This document shows positions 1 through 9,092 of a stretch of DNA of 64,000 nt, in pieces; the stretch's first letter is position 1; each line of letters starts with the position of its first letter. The notes below the pieces were generated by a model. The model saw only the letters and a program-made list of their open reading frames with translations, did no database searches and was not told where the DNA came from. The position numbers were made by a program, and so were the translations under genes. The stretch is from Archangium_A sp035910535 (lineage in GTDB: Bacteria > Myxococcota > Myxococcia > Myxococcales > Myxococcaceae), in the NCBI GenBank assembly GCA_035910535.1, contig JAMHXF010000104.1:1-64000 (forward strand), read 5' to 3'.

Positions 1-1347
1 ACCCGCAGGCGTTTCACGGCGGCGACTTGAAGGGCGTCATCGCGCGCCTCGATTGGATCCAGCAGTTGGGCTTCGACACGGTGTGGCTCTCGCCGGTCTT
101 CAAGATGCGGCCGACCGCCTGGAACGGCTACGGCGCGTTTCACGGCTACTGGACGTGGGATCTCGGCGCGCTCGAGCCGCGTTTCGGTGACGAGCTGCTG
201 CTGACTCAACTGCGCGAAGAGCTGAACAGCCGCGGCATGAAGCTGGTGCTCGACGTGGTGCTCAACCACGTCGGCCCCGACGCGCCGCTGGTGACGACGA
301 AGCCCGAGTGGTTTCACCAGCGCGGCGGCGTGACGAACTGGAGTGACGCCGAGCAGCTGGTGATGAACGACGTGCACGGCCTGCCCGACCTCGCGACTGA
401 GAAGCCCGAGGTGCTCGGCTACCTCCTCACGTCGACGCGGAGGTGGCTTCCGGCTCGCGAAGCCTGACGGGTTGAGGCTCGACGCGGTGAAGCACCTGCC
501 GCTCTCGTTCTGGGAAGACTTCAACGGCTCGATTCCCGGCATGAAGCTGGGTGAATTGCTCGACGGCAACCCCGGCACCATCGCCACCACGTGGGAGCAG
601 GGTCGCTTCACGTCGATGTTCGATTTTCCGCTCGCGTACGCGACGTTGGACGTCTTCTGTCGCGGTGAGTCGCCCGCGAAGTTGGCGGCGGTGTTGACGA
701 ACGATCGCCGCTACCCAGACCCGGCGATGCTGGTGACGCTCGTCGACAATCACGATCTCCCGCGCGTGATGAGCGTGTGTGGTGGAGACGTGCAGAAGGT
801 CGAGCAGGCGCTGTCCTTCATGTTCGCCATGCGGGGTGTGCCGTCGATCATCTGGGGCACGGAAGAGGGCTTCGCGGGCGCAAAAGAGCCCGAGAACCGC
901 GAGTCGATGCGCTTCGAGCCGCACCCGCTGCGTGACTTCATCGCGGGGTGGATGAAGCGGCGCGCGGAGACTCCGGCGTTGTCTGACGGTGCCGCGCTGC
1001 CGATTGAAGTCGACTCGAAGCACGTGGTGATCGCCCGCATCGCGCCTGATGGCAGCACGCTGCACGTGCGCGTCGAGAACGGGCAGGTCAGCGTCACGCC
1101 CGCGCCTGATTCATCGCTGTCGCTGGTGACTCAGTGGAGAACCGGCGCGAAGAAGAAGACGCGCATCATTCCCGGGCCGGGGCTCATCACGGGTTCAGGC
1201 CCTGAACTCGGTGACTGGGATCGCAGCAAAGCGCTGCCGCTGCCAGTGACGCTCGAGTTGCCTGAAAATGGCGCCTTCGAGTTCAAGCGCATCATCAACG
1301 GCGACTACGAGCCGGGCGCGAACCACGTGCTGTTCGTCGCTCCGTAG
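1..1347 (+). pseudogene. Alpha-amylase family (GH13) glycosidase, 5' end outside window, apparent frameshift
   Basis: The gene enters from the left edge in the frame of position 3 (text like HGGDLKGVIARLDWIQQLGF, the start of a GH13 barrel) and hits a stop at 465-467. The protein clearly continues one frame over from about 455. All three GH13 catalytic positions are present after the break: the nucleophile Asp in RLDAVKH (codon 481-483), the acid/base Glu in GELLDG (553-555) and the Asp of NHD (754-756). The C-terminal part looks like the usual beta domain. A one-base insertion or two-base deletion between roughly 441 and 460 (run cttccggctcgcg) would explain the shift. It is either a real inactivating mutation or a sequence error; the downstream half shows no other decay, which favours an error or a very recent lesion. 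Substrate (alpha-glucan, trehalose or similar) cannot be told from this part. Confidence 0.8.
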
Positions 1348-1397
1348 TCGCGGTCCCGCCCGTTGGTCGCCTCCCTGACGCCGCGCGTCAAGAGTCG

Positions 1398-1426
1398 TTG
1401 ACTCACCAATCAATTGGCGTTACCTC
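1398..1426 (+). promoter_or_regulatory. Candidate promoter with inverted repeat upstream of fadI
   Basis: A TTGACT hexamer at 1398-1403 matches a sigma-70 -35 box in five of six places. The -10 region about 17 bases on (TTACCT/TACCTC near 1420-1426) is weak. Between them lies an inverted repeat CCAAT-CA-ATTGG (1406-1417), which would suit a repressor blocking RNA polymerase. It is the only intergenic space ahead of fadI-fadJ, so a fatty-acid-responsive operator is a reasonable guess, but nothing here names the regulator. Confidence 0.3.
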
Positions 1427-1450
1427 CGCTGCCCCTACCGAGGAGGTTCA

Positions 1451-2740
1451 ATGCCGAAGGGCAGCCGCCGCGTCGCCATCATCGGAGGTCTTCGGACCCC
1501 GTTCGTGAAGGCCAACACCGTCTTCAACGATCTCACTGCTCTCGACCTGGGGCGCATCGTCGTCCAGGAGCTCGTGCAGCGGTACGAACTCAACCCCCAC
1601 GACATCGACGAGCTCGTCTTCGGTCAGGTCGTGCCGTCGCTCACCGCGTCGTCGATCGCGCGCGAGATGGTGCTGCTGGCGGGGCTCCCCAAGAAGATCC
1701 AGACGCACACCGTGGTGCGGGCCTGCGCCACGTCGATTCAGGCCGCCGTCAGCGCCGGTCAGTCGATCAAAGAAGGCTACGCCGACGTCGCCATCGCAGG
1801 CGGCACGGAGTCGATGTCGGACCCGCCGATCTTCACCTCGCGCCCGCTCGCACATGCGCTCGTCGCGGCCTCGAAGGCCAAGACGTTGCCCGCCAAGCTC
1901 AAGCCGTTTCAGCGGCTCTCGGGCAAAGACCTGCTCCCCGTGCCGCCGGCCATCGCCGAGTACACGACGGGCATGTCCATGGGTGACTCCGCCGAGAAGA
2001 TGGCGAAGGAAAATGGCATCACCCGCCGCGAGCAGGACGAAATTTCCCTCGCCTCGCATCACAACGCCGCGCGCGCCTGGAAGGCCGGCTTGTTCAAAGA
2101 CGAGGTGATGAACGTCTCGATTCCTCCGAAATACAAAGAGGTCGCGACCACCGACAACCTCGTGCGCGAAGACACGTCGCTCGAGGCGCTCTCGGCGCTC
2201 AAGCCCGCGTTCGATCGCCGCTATGGCTCGGTCACCGCAGGCAACGCGTCGCCGCTCACCGACGGCGCGGCCGCGTTGATCCTGATGAGCGAAGAGAAGG
2301 CCAAAGCGCTTGGCTACGAGCCGCTGGGCTACCTCAAGTCGTACGCGTTCGCGGCCACCGACCCGGGCGATCAGCTGCTCCAGGGCCCGGCCTACGCGGC
2401 GCCCATCGCGCTCGATCGTGCGGGCATGAAGCTCAAGGACATCGACCTCATCGACATGCACGAAGCCTTCGCCGCGCAGGTGGCGTCGAACATTCAGGCG
2501 TTCGAGTCGAAGGCCTTCGCGCAGAAGCTCGGCCGCAGCGCCGCGCTCGGTGAAGTGAACCGCGCCATTCTCAACGTCAACGGCGGGTCGATTTCACTCG
2601 GCCACCCGTTCGCCGCCACGGGCGCACGAATCCTCCATCAGTCACTCCGCGAGCTGAAGCGCCGCAACCTCGGCACTGCGCTCGTCACCGTCTGCGCGCA
2701 GGGCGGGCAGGGCGCCGCCGTCATTCTGGAGCGTGAATAA
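1451..2740 (+). CDS. fadI: Acetyl-CoA C-acyltransferase (3-ketoacyl-CoA thiolase), FadI type
   Basis: Predicted to carry out the last step of fatty acid beta-oxidation, cleaving 3-ketoacyl-CoA with CoA into acetyl-CoA and a shortened acyl-CoA. At 429 residues it is close to the FadI subfamily (about 436) rather than the shorter FadA. Thiolase active-site residues are visible: nucleophile Cys92 in VRACATS, His337 in HEAFAAQ, His385 in GHPFAATG and Cys415 in CAQGGQG. The ATG follows a strong GAGGAGG ribosome site. The stop codon is immediately followed by the ATG of the fadJ-like gene, so the two are co-transcribed as alpha and beta subunits of one trifunctional complex. Nothing looks abnormal. 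A role in acetoacetyl-CoA metabolism alone is less likely given the partner. Confidence 0.93.
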   Translation: MPKGSRRVAIIGGLRTPFVKANTVFNDLTALDLGRIVVQELVQRYELNPHDIDELVFGQVVPSLTASSIAREMVLLAGLPKKIQTHTVVRACATSIQAAVSAGQSIKEGYADVAIAGGTESMSDPPIFTSRPLAHALVAASKAKTLPAKLKPFQRLSGKDLLPVPPAIAEYTTGMSMGDSAEKMAKENGITRREQDEISLASHHNAARAWKAGLFKDEVMNVSIPPKYKEVATTDNLVREDTSLEALSALKPAFDRRYGSVTAGNASPLTDGAAALILMSEEKAKALGYEPLGYLKSYAFAATDPGDQLLQGPAYAAPIALDRAGMKLKDIDLIDMHEAFAAQVASNIQAFESKAFAQKLGRSAALGEVNRAILNVNGGSISLGHPFAATGARILHQSLRELKRRNLGTALVTVCAQGGQGAAVILERE

Positions 2741-4936
2741 ATGAGCACTCCATCGAAGAACTTCTCGTACGCCGTCGAGCAGGGCGTGGCCGTGATCACC
2801 TTCGACATCGAAGGCGAGCCGGTCAACACCATCTCCCCGGCCATCAGCGCCGAGCTCGAGTCGTTGATGACGCGCGCCGCGGCGGACTCGAGCGCGAAGG
2901 CCATCGTCTTCATCTCGGGCAAGAAAGACTCGTTCATCGCAGGCGCGAAGATCGACTTCCTGCAGACGGTGAAGTCGGCGGCTGAAGCGACCGCGCTCTC
3001 GAAGCAGGGCCAGGCGGGGTTCGATCGCCTCGACAACTTCGAGAAGCCCGTGGTCGCCGCGATTCACGGCGCGTGTCTTGGCGGCGGGCTCGAGTGGGCG
3101 TTGGCCTGCGACTACCGCATCGCCACCGACTCGCCGAAGACGTCGATCGGCCTGCCTGAAACGCAGCTCGGCTTGATCCCCGGCGCGGGCGGCACGCAGC
3201 GGCTGCCCGCACTCATCGGCGCGCAGGCGGCGCTCGATTTGATCCTCACCGGCAAGAGCCTCAAGGCGAAGAAGGCGCAGAAGCTGGGCGTCGTCGACGA
3301 AGTCGTGCCCACGCCGATTCTTCGGTCCATCGCGCTCGCCCGCGCCAACGAGCTGGTCAGCGGCAAGCTGAAGGTCGAGCGCAAGCGTGGCCTCGTCGCG
3401 CACAGCCGCTCGTTCTCGGAGATCTTGAAGGGCCTGACCAACAAAGAGGCCTGGGCCGAGCTGGCGTTGGAAGACAACCCGGTCGGTCGCAAGGTGCTCT
3501 TCGATCAGGCGAAGAAGCAGCTGCTCAAGAAGACGCGCGGCAAGTACCCCGCGCAGGAAAAGGCGCTCGAGGTCATTCGGGTGGGCCTCGAGAAGGGCAT
3601 GAAGGCCGGGCTCGAAGCCGAGGCCGCCGCGTTCGGCGAGCTGGTGATGAGCGACGTCAGCAAGCAGCTGGTGCAGATCTTCTTCGCCACCACGGCGCTC
3701 AAGAAAGACAACGGCGTCGCAGACCCGGCGGTGAAGCCGCGCGAAGTGAAGAAGGTCGGCATGCTCGGTGGCGGGCTCATGGGCGCCGGCATCGCGTACG
3801 TGACGTCGTCGCTGCAGCACACGGCAGTGCGCATCAAAGATCGCGACGACGCCGGGGTCGGGCGCGCCATGGCGCACGTGCAGAGCCTCTACGACGAGCG
3901 CGTGAAGCGGCGCTCACTCACGCGCCGCGAAGCCGAGAAGGCGATGGCGCTGGTCACCGCGACCACCGACTACTCGGGCTTCAAGCACGTCGATCTCGTC
4001 ATCGAAGCGGTGTTCGAAGATCTCAACTTGAAGCACCAGATGGTCAAAGACATCGAGCGCGTCTGCGGCAAAGAGACGATCTTCGCCTCGAACACCTCGT
4101 CGCTCCCCATCACCGACATCGCGACCGCGAGCGCGCACCCCGAGACCGTCATCGGGATGCACTACTTCTCGCCCGTCAACAAGATGCCGCTGCTCGAGAT
4201 CATCGTGCACAAGGGCACCGCTGACTGGGTGACCGCCACGTGCGTCGAGGTCGGCAAGAAGCAGGGCAAGACCGTCATCGTCGTGAATGACGGCGTGGGC
4301 TTCTACACGTCGCGCATTCTCGCGCCGTACATGAATGAAGCCGCGTTCCTGCTCGCCGAAGGCGCTGACATCGCGGAGATCGATCGCGCGCTCGTCGACT
4401 TCGGCTTCCCCGTCGGGCCCATCACGTTGCTCGACGAGGTCGGCATCGACGTGGCGAGCAAGGTCGCGAAGATCATGCACAAGGCCTTCGGAGATCGAAT
4501 GCTCGCGCCGGAGACCACCGACGTGCTGCTCAAGGAAGGTCGCCTCGGCCGCAAGTCGCAGAAGGGCTTCTATCTCTACGAGAACGGCAAGAAGACCGAG
4601 CCCGACGTCAGCGTCTACGCGCACACGCCGCAGGGCAAGGAGCGCAAGCGCATCGAGCGTCAGGAGATGGCCGAGCGCTGCGCGCTGCAGATGGTGAACG
4701 AGGCCATTCGCTGCCTGGGCGAAGGCGTGCTGCGCAGCCCTCGCGACGGAGACATCGGCGCCATCTTCGGCCTCGGGTTCCCGCCGTTTCTCGGCGGCCC
4801 GTTCCGCTACGCCGACGCGCAGGGCCTGGGCAAGATCCTCGAGCGCACCGAGCACTACCAGAAGCGCTTCGGCGCGCGCTTCACGCCGGCGCCTGCGCTC
4901 TATGAGTACGTGAAGGCCGGCAAGAAGTTCCACTGA
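2741..4936 (+). CDS. fadJ: Fatty acid oxidation complex alpha subunit: enoyl-CoA hydratase / 3-hydroxyacyl-CoA dehydrogenase
   Basis: A bifunctional beta-oxidation protein of 731 residues. Residues 1-200 form a crotonase-fold hydratase with both catalytic glutamates in recognisable context (GGGLEWA and PETQLG). An NAD-binding Rossmann motif GGGLMGAG follows near residue 342. The dehydrogenase catalytic His474 sits in GMHYFSPVNKMP. The C-terminal third holds the two helical dehydrogenase dimerisation domains. Length and order match FadJ/FadB. It starts directly after the thiolase stop codon (TAAATG), so translation is probably coupled. A methyltransferase gene follows after two bases and may share the transcript without being part of the pathway. 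The usual substrates are long and medium acyl-CoAs; FadJ-type complexes often work without oxygen in enterobacteria, which need not hold here. Confidence 0.94.
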   Translation: MSTPSKNFSYAVEQGVAVITFDIEGEPVNTISPAISAELESLMTRAAADSSAKAIVFISGKKDSFIAGAKIDFLQTVKSAAEATALSKQGQAGFDRLDNFEKPVVAAIHGACLGGGLEWALACDYRIATDSPKTSIGLPETQLGLIPGAGGTQRLPALIGAQAALDLILTGKSLKAKKAQKLGVVDEVVPTPILRSIALARANELVSGKLKVERKRGLVAHSRSFSEILKGLTNKEAWAELALEDNPVGRKVLFDQAKKQLLKKTRGKYPAQEKALEVIRVGLEKGMKAGLEAEAAAFGELVMSDVSKQLVQIFFATTALKKDNGVADPAVKPREVKKVGMLGGGLMGAGIAYVTSSLQHTAVRIKDRDDAGVGRAMAHVQSLYDERVKRRSLTRREAEKAMALVTATTDYSGFKHVDLVIEAVFEDLNLKHQMVKDIERVCGKETIFASNTSSLPITDIATASAHPETVIGMHYFSPVNKMPLLEIIVHKGTADWVTATCVEVGKKQGKTVIVVNDGVGFYTSRILAPYMNEAAFLLAEGADIAEIDRALVDFGFPVGPITLLDEVGIDVASKVAKIMHKAFGDRMLAPETTDVLLKEGRLGRKSQKGFYLYENGKKTEPDVSVYAHTPQGKERKRIERQEMAERCALQMVNEAIRCLGEGVLRSPRDGDIGAIFGLGFPPFLGGPFRYADAQGLGKILERTEHYQKRFGARFTPAPALYEYVKAGKKFH

Positions 4937-4938
4937 AG

Positions 4939-5592
4939 ATGCTCAGCCACCCGTCACTCGCTGTCTTCAAGCCGCTGCCTTTGCCGGAGCGGCTCTTCGT
5001 GCGCGCGCGGCTTTTTTCGGCGCCGTTCGACGAGGTGGTCAAACACGTCACAGGCACCCGCGTGCTCGACGTGGGCTGCGGGCACGGCCTGCTGTGCTCG
5101 ATGATGGCGGTCGGCTTTCCCGATCGCCACGTCGTCGGCATCGACCCCGACCCGAGGAAGATCGACTGGGCGCGCCGTTCAGTCGGCAAACTGGGCAACA
5201 CGCGCTTCGACGTGATGACCGTCGACCGTCTCGCCACCATCGAGCCCGAGAGCTTCGACAGCATCACCGTGGCCGACGTGCTGTACCTCCTGCCTGAAGC
5301 TGAGTGGCCGGAGTTTCTGGCGGCCTGTCACCAACTGCTCAAGCGCGGCGGTCGCTTGTTGCTCAAAGAAGCCGAAGACGACGGCGGTTGGCGCACGCGC
5401 AAGGCGCTGCTGCAGGAGCAGGTGATGGTGAAGTTGCTCCGCCGCACGCACTCGAGCGGCGCCATCGGTTTCTCGAAACGTGAGAGCACGACAGCCTTGT
5501 TGCAGCGCGCGGGTTTCCGCGTGACTGAAGTTCTGTCGCTGTCGCAACGGAGCACGACTCCGCATGTGCTTTTCGTCGCCGAGTGCGACTAG
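4939..5592 (+). CDS. Class I SAM-dependent methyltransferase
   Basis: A 217-residue protein with the class I methyltransferase fold. Motif I is VLDVGCGHG near residues 41-49, followed by the acidic ribose-binding position in GIDPDP and a motif in the VADVLYLLP stretch; the post-motif LKRGGRLLLKE is typical. The C-terminal part (RAGFRVTEVLSL) is also usual for the fold. It resembles small-molecule or lipid methyltransferases of the Methyltransf_11/12/25 group, but the substrate cannot be inferred. It begins two bases after the fadJ stop, so it is probably the last gene of the fad transcript; this suggests, without proof, an acyl or isoprenoid lipid substrate. Confidence 0.85.
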   Translation: MLSHPSLAVFKPLPLPERLFVRARLFSAPFDEVVKHVTGTRVLDVGCGHGLLCSMMAVGFPDRHVVGIDPDPRKIDWARRSVGKLGNTRFDVMTVDRLATIEPESFDSITVADVLYLLPEAEWPEFLAACHQLLKRGGRLLLKEAEDDGGWRTRKALLQEQVMVKLLRRTHSSGAIGFSKRESTTALLQRAGFRVTEVLSLSQRSTTPHVLFVAECD

Positions 5593-5659
5593 ATTCGTGA
5601 CCGCCAAAGGGGGCCGCCGCGTAACGCGTGGGGTCTAATTCCTGGGAGGTCTACGGGTC

Positions 5660-8212
5660 ATGAAGCAACTGTTCGTCGTTGCGCTGTTCAGCGCTTGTCT
5701 GTCTGCGTGTTCCTGCGATCCCGCAGGGAAGTCGTGTACCGCCACCACCGACTGCGATTCCGGTCAGATCTGCAGCGGCGGCCAATGTCGCGCCACGAGC
5801 GGTACCGGCGGCGGCAGCGGCGCTGGTGTCGGAGGTGGTTCTGGCGCCGGCCTCGGCGGCGGCTCCGGGGCGGGCAACGGCGGAGGCGGTGGCAGCACCG
5901 TCGTCACCGGCTGCGACCCCAACGCGGGCGCGGTGAACCTCACGCGCGACACCGACTGCGACGGTCTGTCTGACGCCGAAGAGTACGGCACCGATCACGG
6001 CAACGGCGCGAAGACCGACCCGTGCAACAGCGACAGCGACGGCGACGGCCTCCCCGACGGCCTCGAGCTGGGCAAGAACACCACGGTCTCCACCACGTGC
6101 GGCGCGTCGTTCGTCCCCGACCTGAACCCGAACTCGAAGAGCAACCCCACGGTCGCCGACACCGACGGTGACGGCCTGTCAGACGGCGCCGAAGACGCGA
6201 ACCGCAACGGTCGTCGCGACGGCAACGAGACCGACCCGGTGAAGAAAGACTCCGACTGTGACGGCTTCTCTGACGGCGAAGAGGCGGCAGGCGTGTTCCC
6301 CGGCTGCATCACCAACGGCAGCTCGCGCGACACCGACGGCGACGGTCTGCCCGATGGCGTCGAAGCCGGCCTCGTGCCGGTGGGCGCCGACCCGATGGGC
6401 TGCACGTACACCGCCGCGACGTACGACGCCGACAGCTCCACGAAGACCAACCCCTGCGTGGCCGACAGCGACGGCGACGGCATTCAAGACGGCGCTGAAG
6501 ACACGAACTTGAACGGCCGCGTCGACCCGGGCGAGCTCGACCCCACGAATATGGCCGACGGCACCGGCACCGTGGCTCAGGCCTGTGCGACGGCGAACCT
6601 GCGGCCCATCACCTTCCACACCAGCGGCTCGAGCGACGTGCAGCTGGCGCTCGAGCCGGCGTTCTCTGAAGTGACGGCCATCGCCAACCCGACCGACGGA
6701 GACCGTGGCTACGTGTTCTTCGACCCCGCGACGAAGGTGGCAGGTCTCGCGCTGACCAAGACGCCCGCTGGCGCCAACGCCGAAGCTGAAGAAGCCAACG
6801 GCCGCACGCGCATCACGGGGGTCTCAGGCCCGCTGACGCAGACCTTCACCACGTGGGACGGCTTCCCCGCCGTGCGAGCGATCTACGACGTGAGCGGCAA
6901 CGGCGACCTGAAGACGAAGGTCAACGACATCGCCAAGAACTACATCGGCATGAATGCCACGGGCCTGCTGACGGCGACGGCCGGAGTGACGGGCCCGTTC
7001 AAGGTCGTCGCTGAATACGTGCAGCGCTCGCCCATGCGCGCGGTCGTCGTCATCGGCGTGATCCCCGCGAGCCTCTACACGGGCCAGGCGCTCTTCCGCA
7101 TTGACGACGCTGCGGGCGGCACGTCGCTCGCGCAGTACGGCGACTTCGCCAACACGCAGTGTGAGGTCTTCACCGCCAGCGTCGGCGCGAAGGTCGACTT
7201 CCTCTGGGTGGTGGACGATTCGTGCTCCATGGCCAGCAGCCAGACGGCGCTCGCCAACGCGGGCATGTTGTTCTCGACGAAGCTGGCCACCGCCGGCCTC
7301 GACTGGCGCTCTGGTGGCGTCAGCACCGGGTGGTTCGCCAGCTCGTGGCTCGGGTCGATTCGCGACTGGACGACCGACACCACGGTCATGAATGGCTGGT
7401 TCGGCGGCGGGAGCGCCTTCGGCACTGACGGCAATGGCGCCGAGAGCGGCTTCATTTCGGCGCAGAACTTCATCAACCGCGTCGGGTCACCGACGGCGAC
7501 ATCAGGTCTGCGCACCGACGCGCAGACGCACCTCATCTTCCTCACCGACACGGCCGAACAGTCGAGCGGCATCACCGCTGCGCAGATGCAGACCTATTTG
7601 AACGCGAGGGGCACCGTTCGCGCCGTGGCGCACGGCATCACGTGCCCCGCAGGTCAGCGTTGCGCGTCGAACGAGTCGCCTGAAACCAACCCCAGCAAGC
7701 ACACGCAGCTCATCTCGGCGACCGGCGGCGTGCAGGGCAACATCTTGACGTTCAACCCCGCGAGCCCCACGCAGCAGGAGCGCGATCAACAGGCGGCCAC
7801 CATCGACGCGATCCTCACTGCCGTCATCGGTGGCACGGGTACGCAGCTCCAGCGCCCGCCGATCTCCGCCACCATCAAGGTCGCTATTGAAGCCACGCGT
7901 GGTGCGTGCGCGATGAACGACGTGCCGCGCAGCCGCACCAACGGTTGGGACATCGACGCTGCCACGCGCCGCATCGTGTTCTTCGGCGACTGCATTCCCG
8001 CCAACAACACGACGAAGGTGGCCGTCAGCTACAAGTACTGGAACGAGAACTCGCCCAACGCCGACGGCGACGCGTGCGGCGGTACGTGCGTCGCGCCGCA
8101 GGTGTGTGATCCCAACCAGCGCACGTGCGTGTGCGCGCCGAACTGCGGTGGCTGCGGCGCGGGCTTGAGCTGCGAGCCGAACTCCTGCCAGTGCATTCCC
8201 GAAATCGGCTGA
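5660..8212 (+). CDS. Outer-membrane lipoprotein with DxDxDG calcium-binding repeats and von Willebrand A-like domain
   Basis: Begins with a lipoprotein signal: hydrophobic FVVALFSACLSAC, lipobox LSAC, Cys at about residue 17. A Cys-rich motif follows, then a Gly/Ser-rich linker made of repeated GGGSGAG units. Residues about 95-300 carry at least six thrombospondin-type-3-like repeats (DTDGDGLSDG, DSDGDGLPDG, DSDGDGIQDG) expected to bind calcium. Around residues 512-700 is a von Willebrand A-like domain with MIDAS-type DDSCSM and a later FLTD. The C-terminus is again Cys-rich with spaced cysteines. This architecture is common among myxobacterial surface lipoproteins, and the calcium and metal-ion sites suggest adhesion or protein binding outside the cell. 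A ribosome site (GGGAGG) lies upstream, and a strong terminator follows the stop, so the gene is monocistronic. Function is otherwise unknown. Confidence 0.85.
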   Translation: MKQLFVVALFSACLSACSCDPAGKSCTATTDCDSGQICSGGQCRATSGTGGGSGAGVGGGSGAGLGGGSGAGNGGGGGSTVVTGCDPNAGAVNLTRDTDCDGLSDAEEYGTDHGNGAKTDPCNSDSDGDGLPDGLELGKNTTVSTTCGASFVPDLNPNSKSNPTVADTDGDGLSDGAEDANRNGRRDGNETDPVKKDSDCDGFSDGEEAAGVFPGCITNGSSRDTDGDGLPDGVEAGLVPVGADPMGCTYTAATYDADSSTKTNPCVADSDGDGIQDGAEDTNLNGRVDPGELDPTNMADGTGTVAQACATANLRPITFHTSGSSDVQLALEPAFSEVTAIANPTDGDRGYVFFDPATKVAGLALTKTPAGANAEAEEANGRTRITGVSGPLTQTFTTWDGFPAVRAIYDVSGNGDLKTKVNDIAKNYIGMNATGLLTATAGVTGPFKVVAEYVQRSPMRAVVVIGVIPASLYTGQALFRIDDAAGGTSLAQYGDFANTQCEVFTASVGAKVDFLWVVDDSCSMASSQTALANAGMLFSTKLATAGLDWRSGGVSTGWFASSWLGSIRDWTTDTTVMNGWFGGGSAFGTDGNGAESGFISAQNFINRVGSPTATSGLRTDAQTHLIFLTDTAEQSSGITAAQMQTYLNARGTVRAVAHGITCPAGQRCASNESPETNPSKHTQLISATGGVQGNILTFNPASPTQQERDQQAATIDAILTAVIGGTGTQLQRPPISATIKVAIEATRGACAMNDVPRSRTNGWDIDAATRRIVFFGDCIPANNTTKVAVSYKYWNENSPNADGDACGGTCVAPQVCDPNQRTCVCAPNCGGCGAGLSCEPNSCQCIPEIG

Positions 8213-8228
8213 GCTGAAGAAGTCGTAA

Positions 8229-8263
8229 GGGCCGCTCCGCACGTCGCGGGGCGGCCTTTTTTT
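8229..8263 (+). terminator. Rho-independent terminator
   Basis: An 11-bp GC-rich stem (GGCCGCTCCGC pairing with GCGGGGCGGCC, one G-U pair), a short loop, then seven T residues. It lies 17 bases after the stop of the calcium-repeat lipoprotein gene and overlaps the 3' end of the convergent deacetylase gene. Confidence 0.9.
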
Positions 8264-9086
8264 ACGTCGTCAGTTGACCGTAGGTGACCAGCTCGATGCC
8301 ACGGCGCGCGATGGCGTCACGCACGCGCGGGCTGAGCACCGCCTGCAGCTCGCCTTCCCAGTCGTAGCGCCACGTGGGGTCTTGCGGCACCGCGCCGGGT
8401 TCGAGGCCCGGGTGGGTGACGATTTCGTGATCTCCGTCGGTGAGGCTGGCGATCAACCGAAGCAAGCGGCGCTCCGTCAGTCGGCCCGACTCGAAGATGC
8501 CGTGCGCGCGTACGCGACGAACGCCGCGCGGCTGCTTCACGCGCGCCAGCGTGCCCAGAATCGCCGACTTCATCGCCGAGGCCGGGTGCGCGAGCCACCG
8601 CGCGGTGGGGCGCTCACGCGGCCATCGAATCGGCAGCCCGAGCTCCGCAGCGAGCACCTCGAGGATCGACGTCATTCCCGGCAGCAGGTGCAGGTGTTGG
8701 TGCGTGTCGAGGTGGTCGATCTGCACGCCGAGATCTCCGGCGCGGCGGACCTGCGCGCGGAACTCGGTGACGATTTCTTCAGCGGGAATCAGCTTGGTCA
8801 GCCACGCCGCCGACAGCTCGGCCCAGTTGCGACGAAAGCGACCACCCGGAGCCAGCCAGCGCACGTCACGCGCCGGCGCCGCAGGCGTCAGGTGCGTCGT
8901 CAGGCACAGGTGCAGCCCCAGCCCCAGCTTGGTCTGGTTCGCGCGGCGCACCGCTTCTGCAGCGGTGGGCCCGACGGAGAGAACGGTGGCGCTGGTGACG
9001 ACGCCATCGGTGTGCGCAGCGAAGATGCCTTCGTCGATGCGCGGGTGCAGCCCGAGATCATCGGCGTTGATGACGAGACGAATCAT
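8262..9086 (-). CDS. YdjC/ChbG/HpnK family carbohydrate deacetylase
   Basis: A 274-residue protein of the YdjC family, metal-dependent deacetylases that include ChbG (chitooligosaccharide deacetylase) and HpnK (hopanoid-associated). The N-terminal VINADDLGLHP carries the metal-binding Asp pair. The metal-binding histidines appear in IDHLDTHQHLHLLP, and a late conserved EIVTHPG motif is present. Predicted reaction: hydrolysis of an N-acetyl group from a hexosamine in an oligosaccharide or glycolipid. It lies six bases downstream of a family 2 glycosyltransferase on the same strand. The pair therefore probably adds an N-acetylated sugar to a lipid carrier and then deacetylates it. The hopanoid reading is possible, but no squalene or hopanoid gene is in the window. 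Confidence 0.85.
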   Translation of the reverse strand: MIRLVINADDLGLHPRIDEGIFAAHTDGVVTSATVLSVGPTAAEAVRRANQTKLGLGLHLCLTTHLTPAAPARDVRWLAPGGRFRRNWAELSAAWLTKLIPAEEIVTEFRAQVRRAGDLGVQIDHLDTHQHLHLLPGMTSILEVLAAELGLPIRWPRERPTARWLAHPASAMKSAILGTLARVKQPRGVRRVRAHGIFESGRLTERRLLRLIASLTDGDHEIVTHPGLEPGAVPQDPTWRYDWEGELQAVLSPRVRDAIARRGIELVTYGQLTT

Positions 9087-9092
9087 GTTTCT

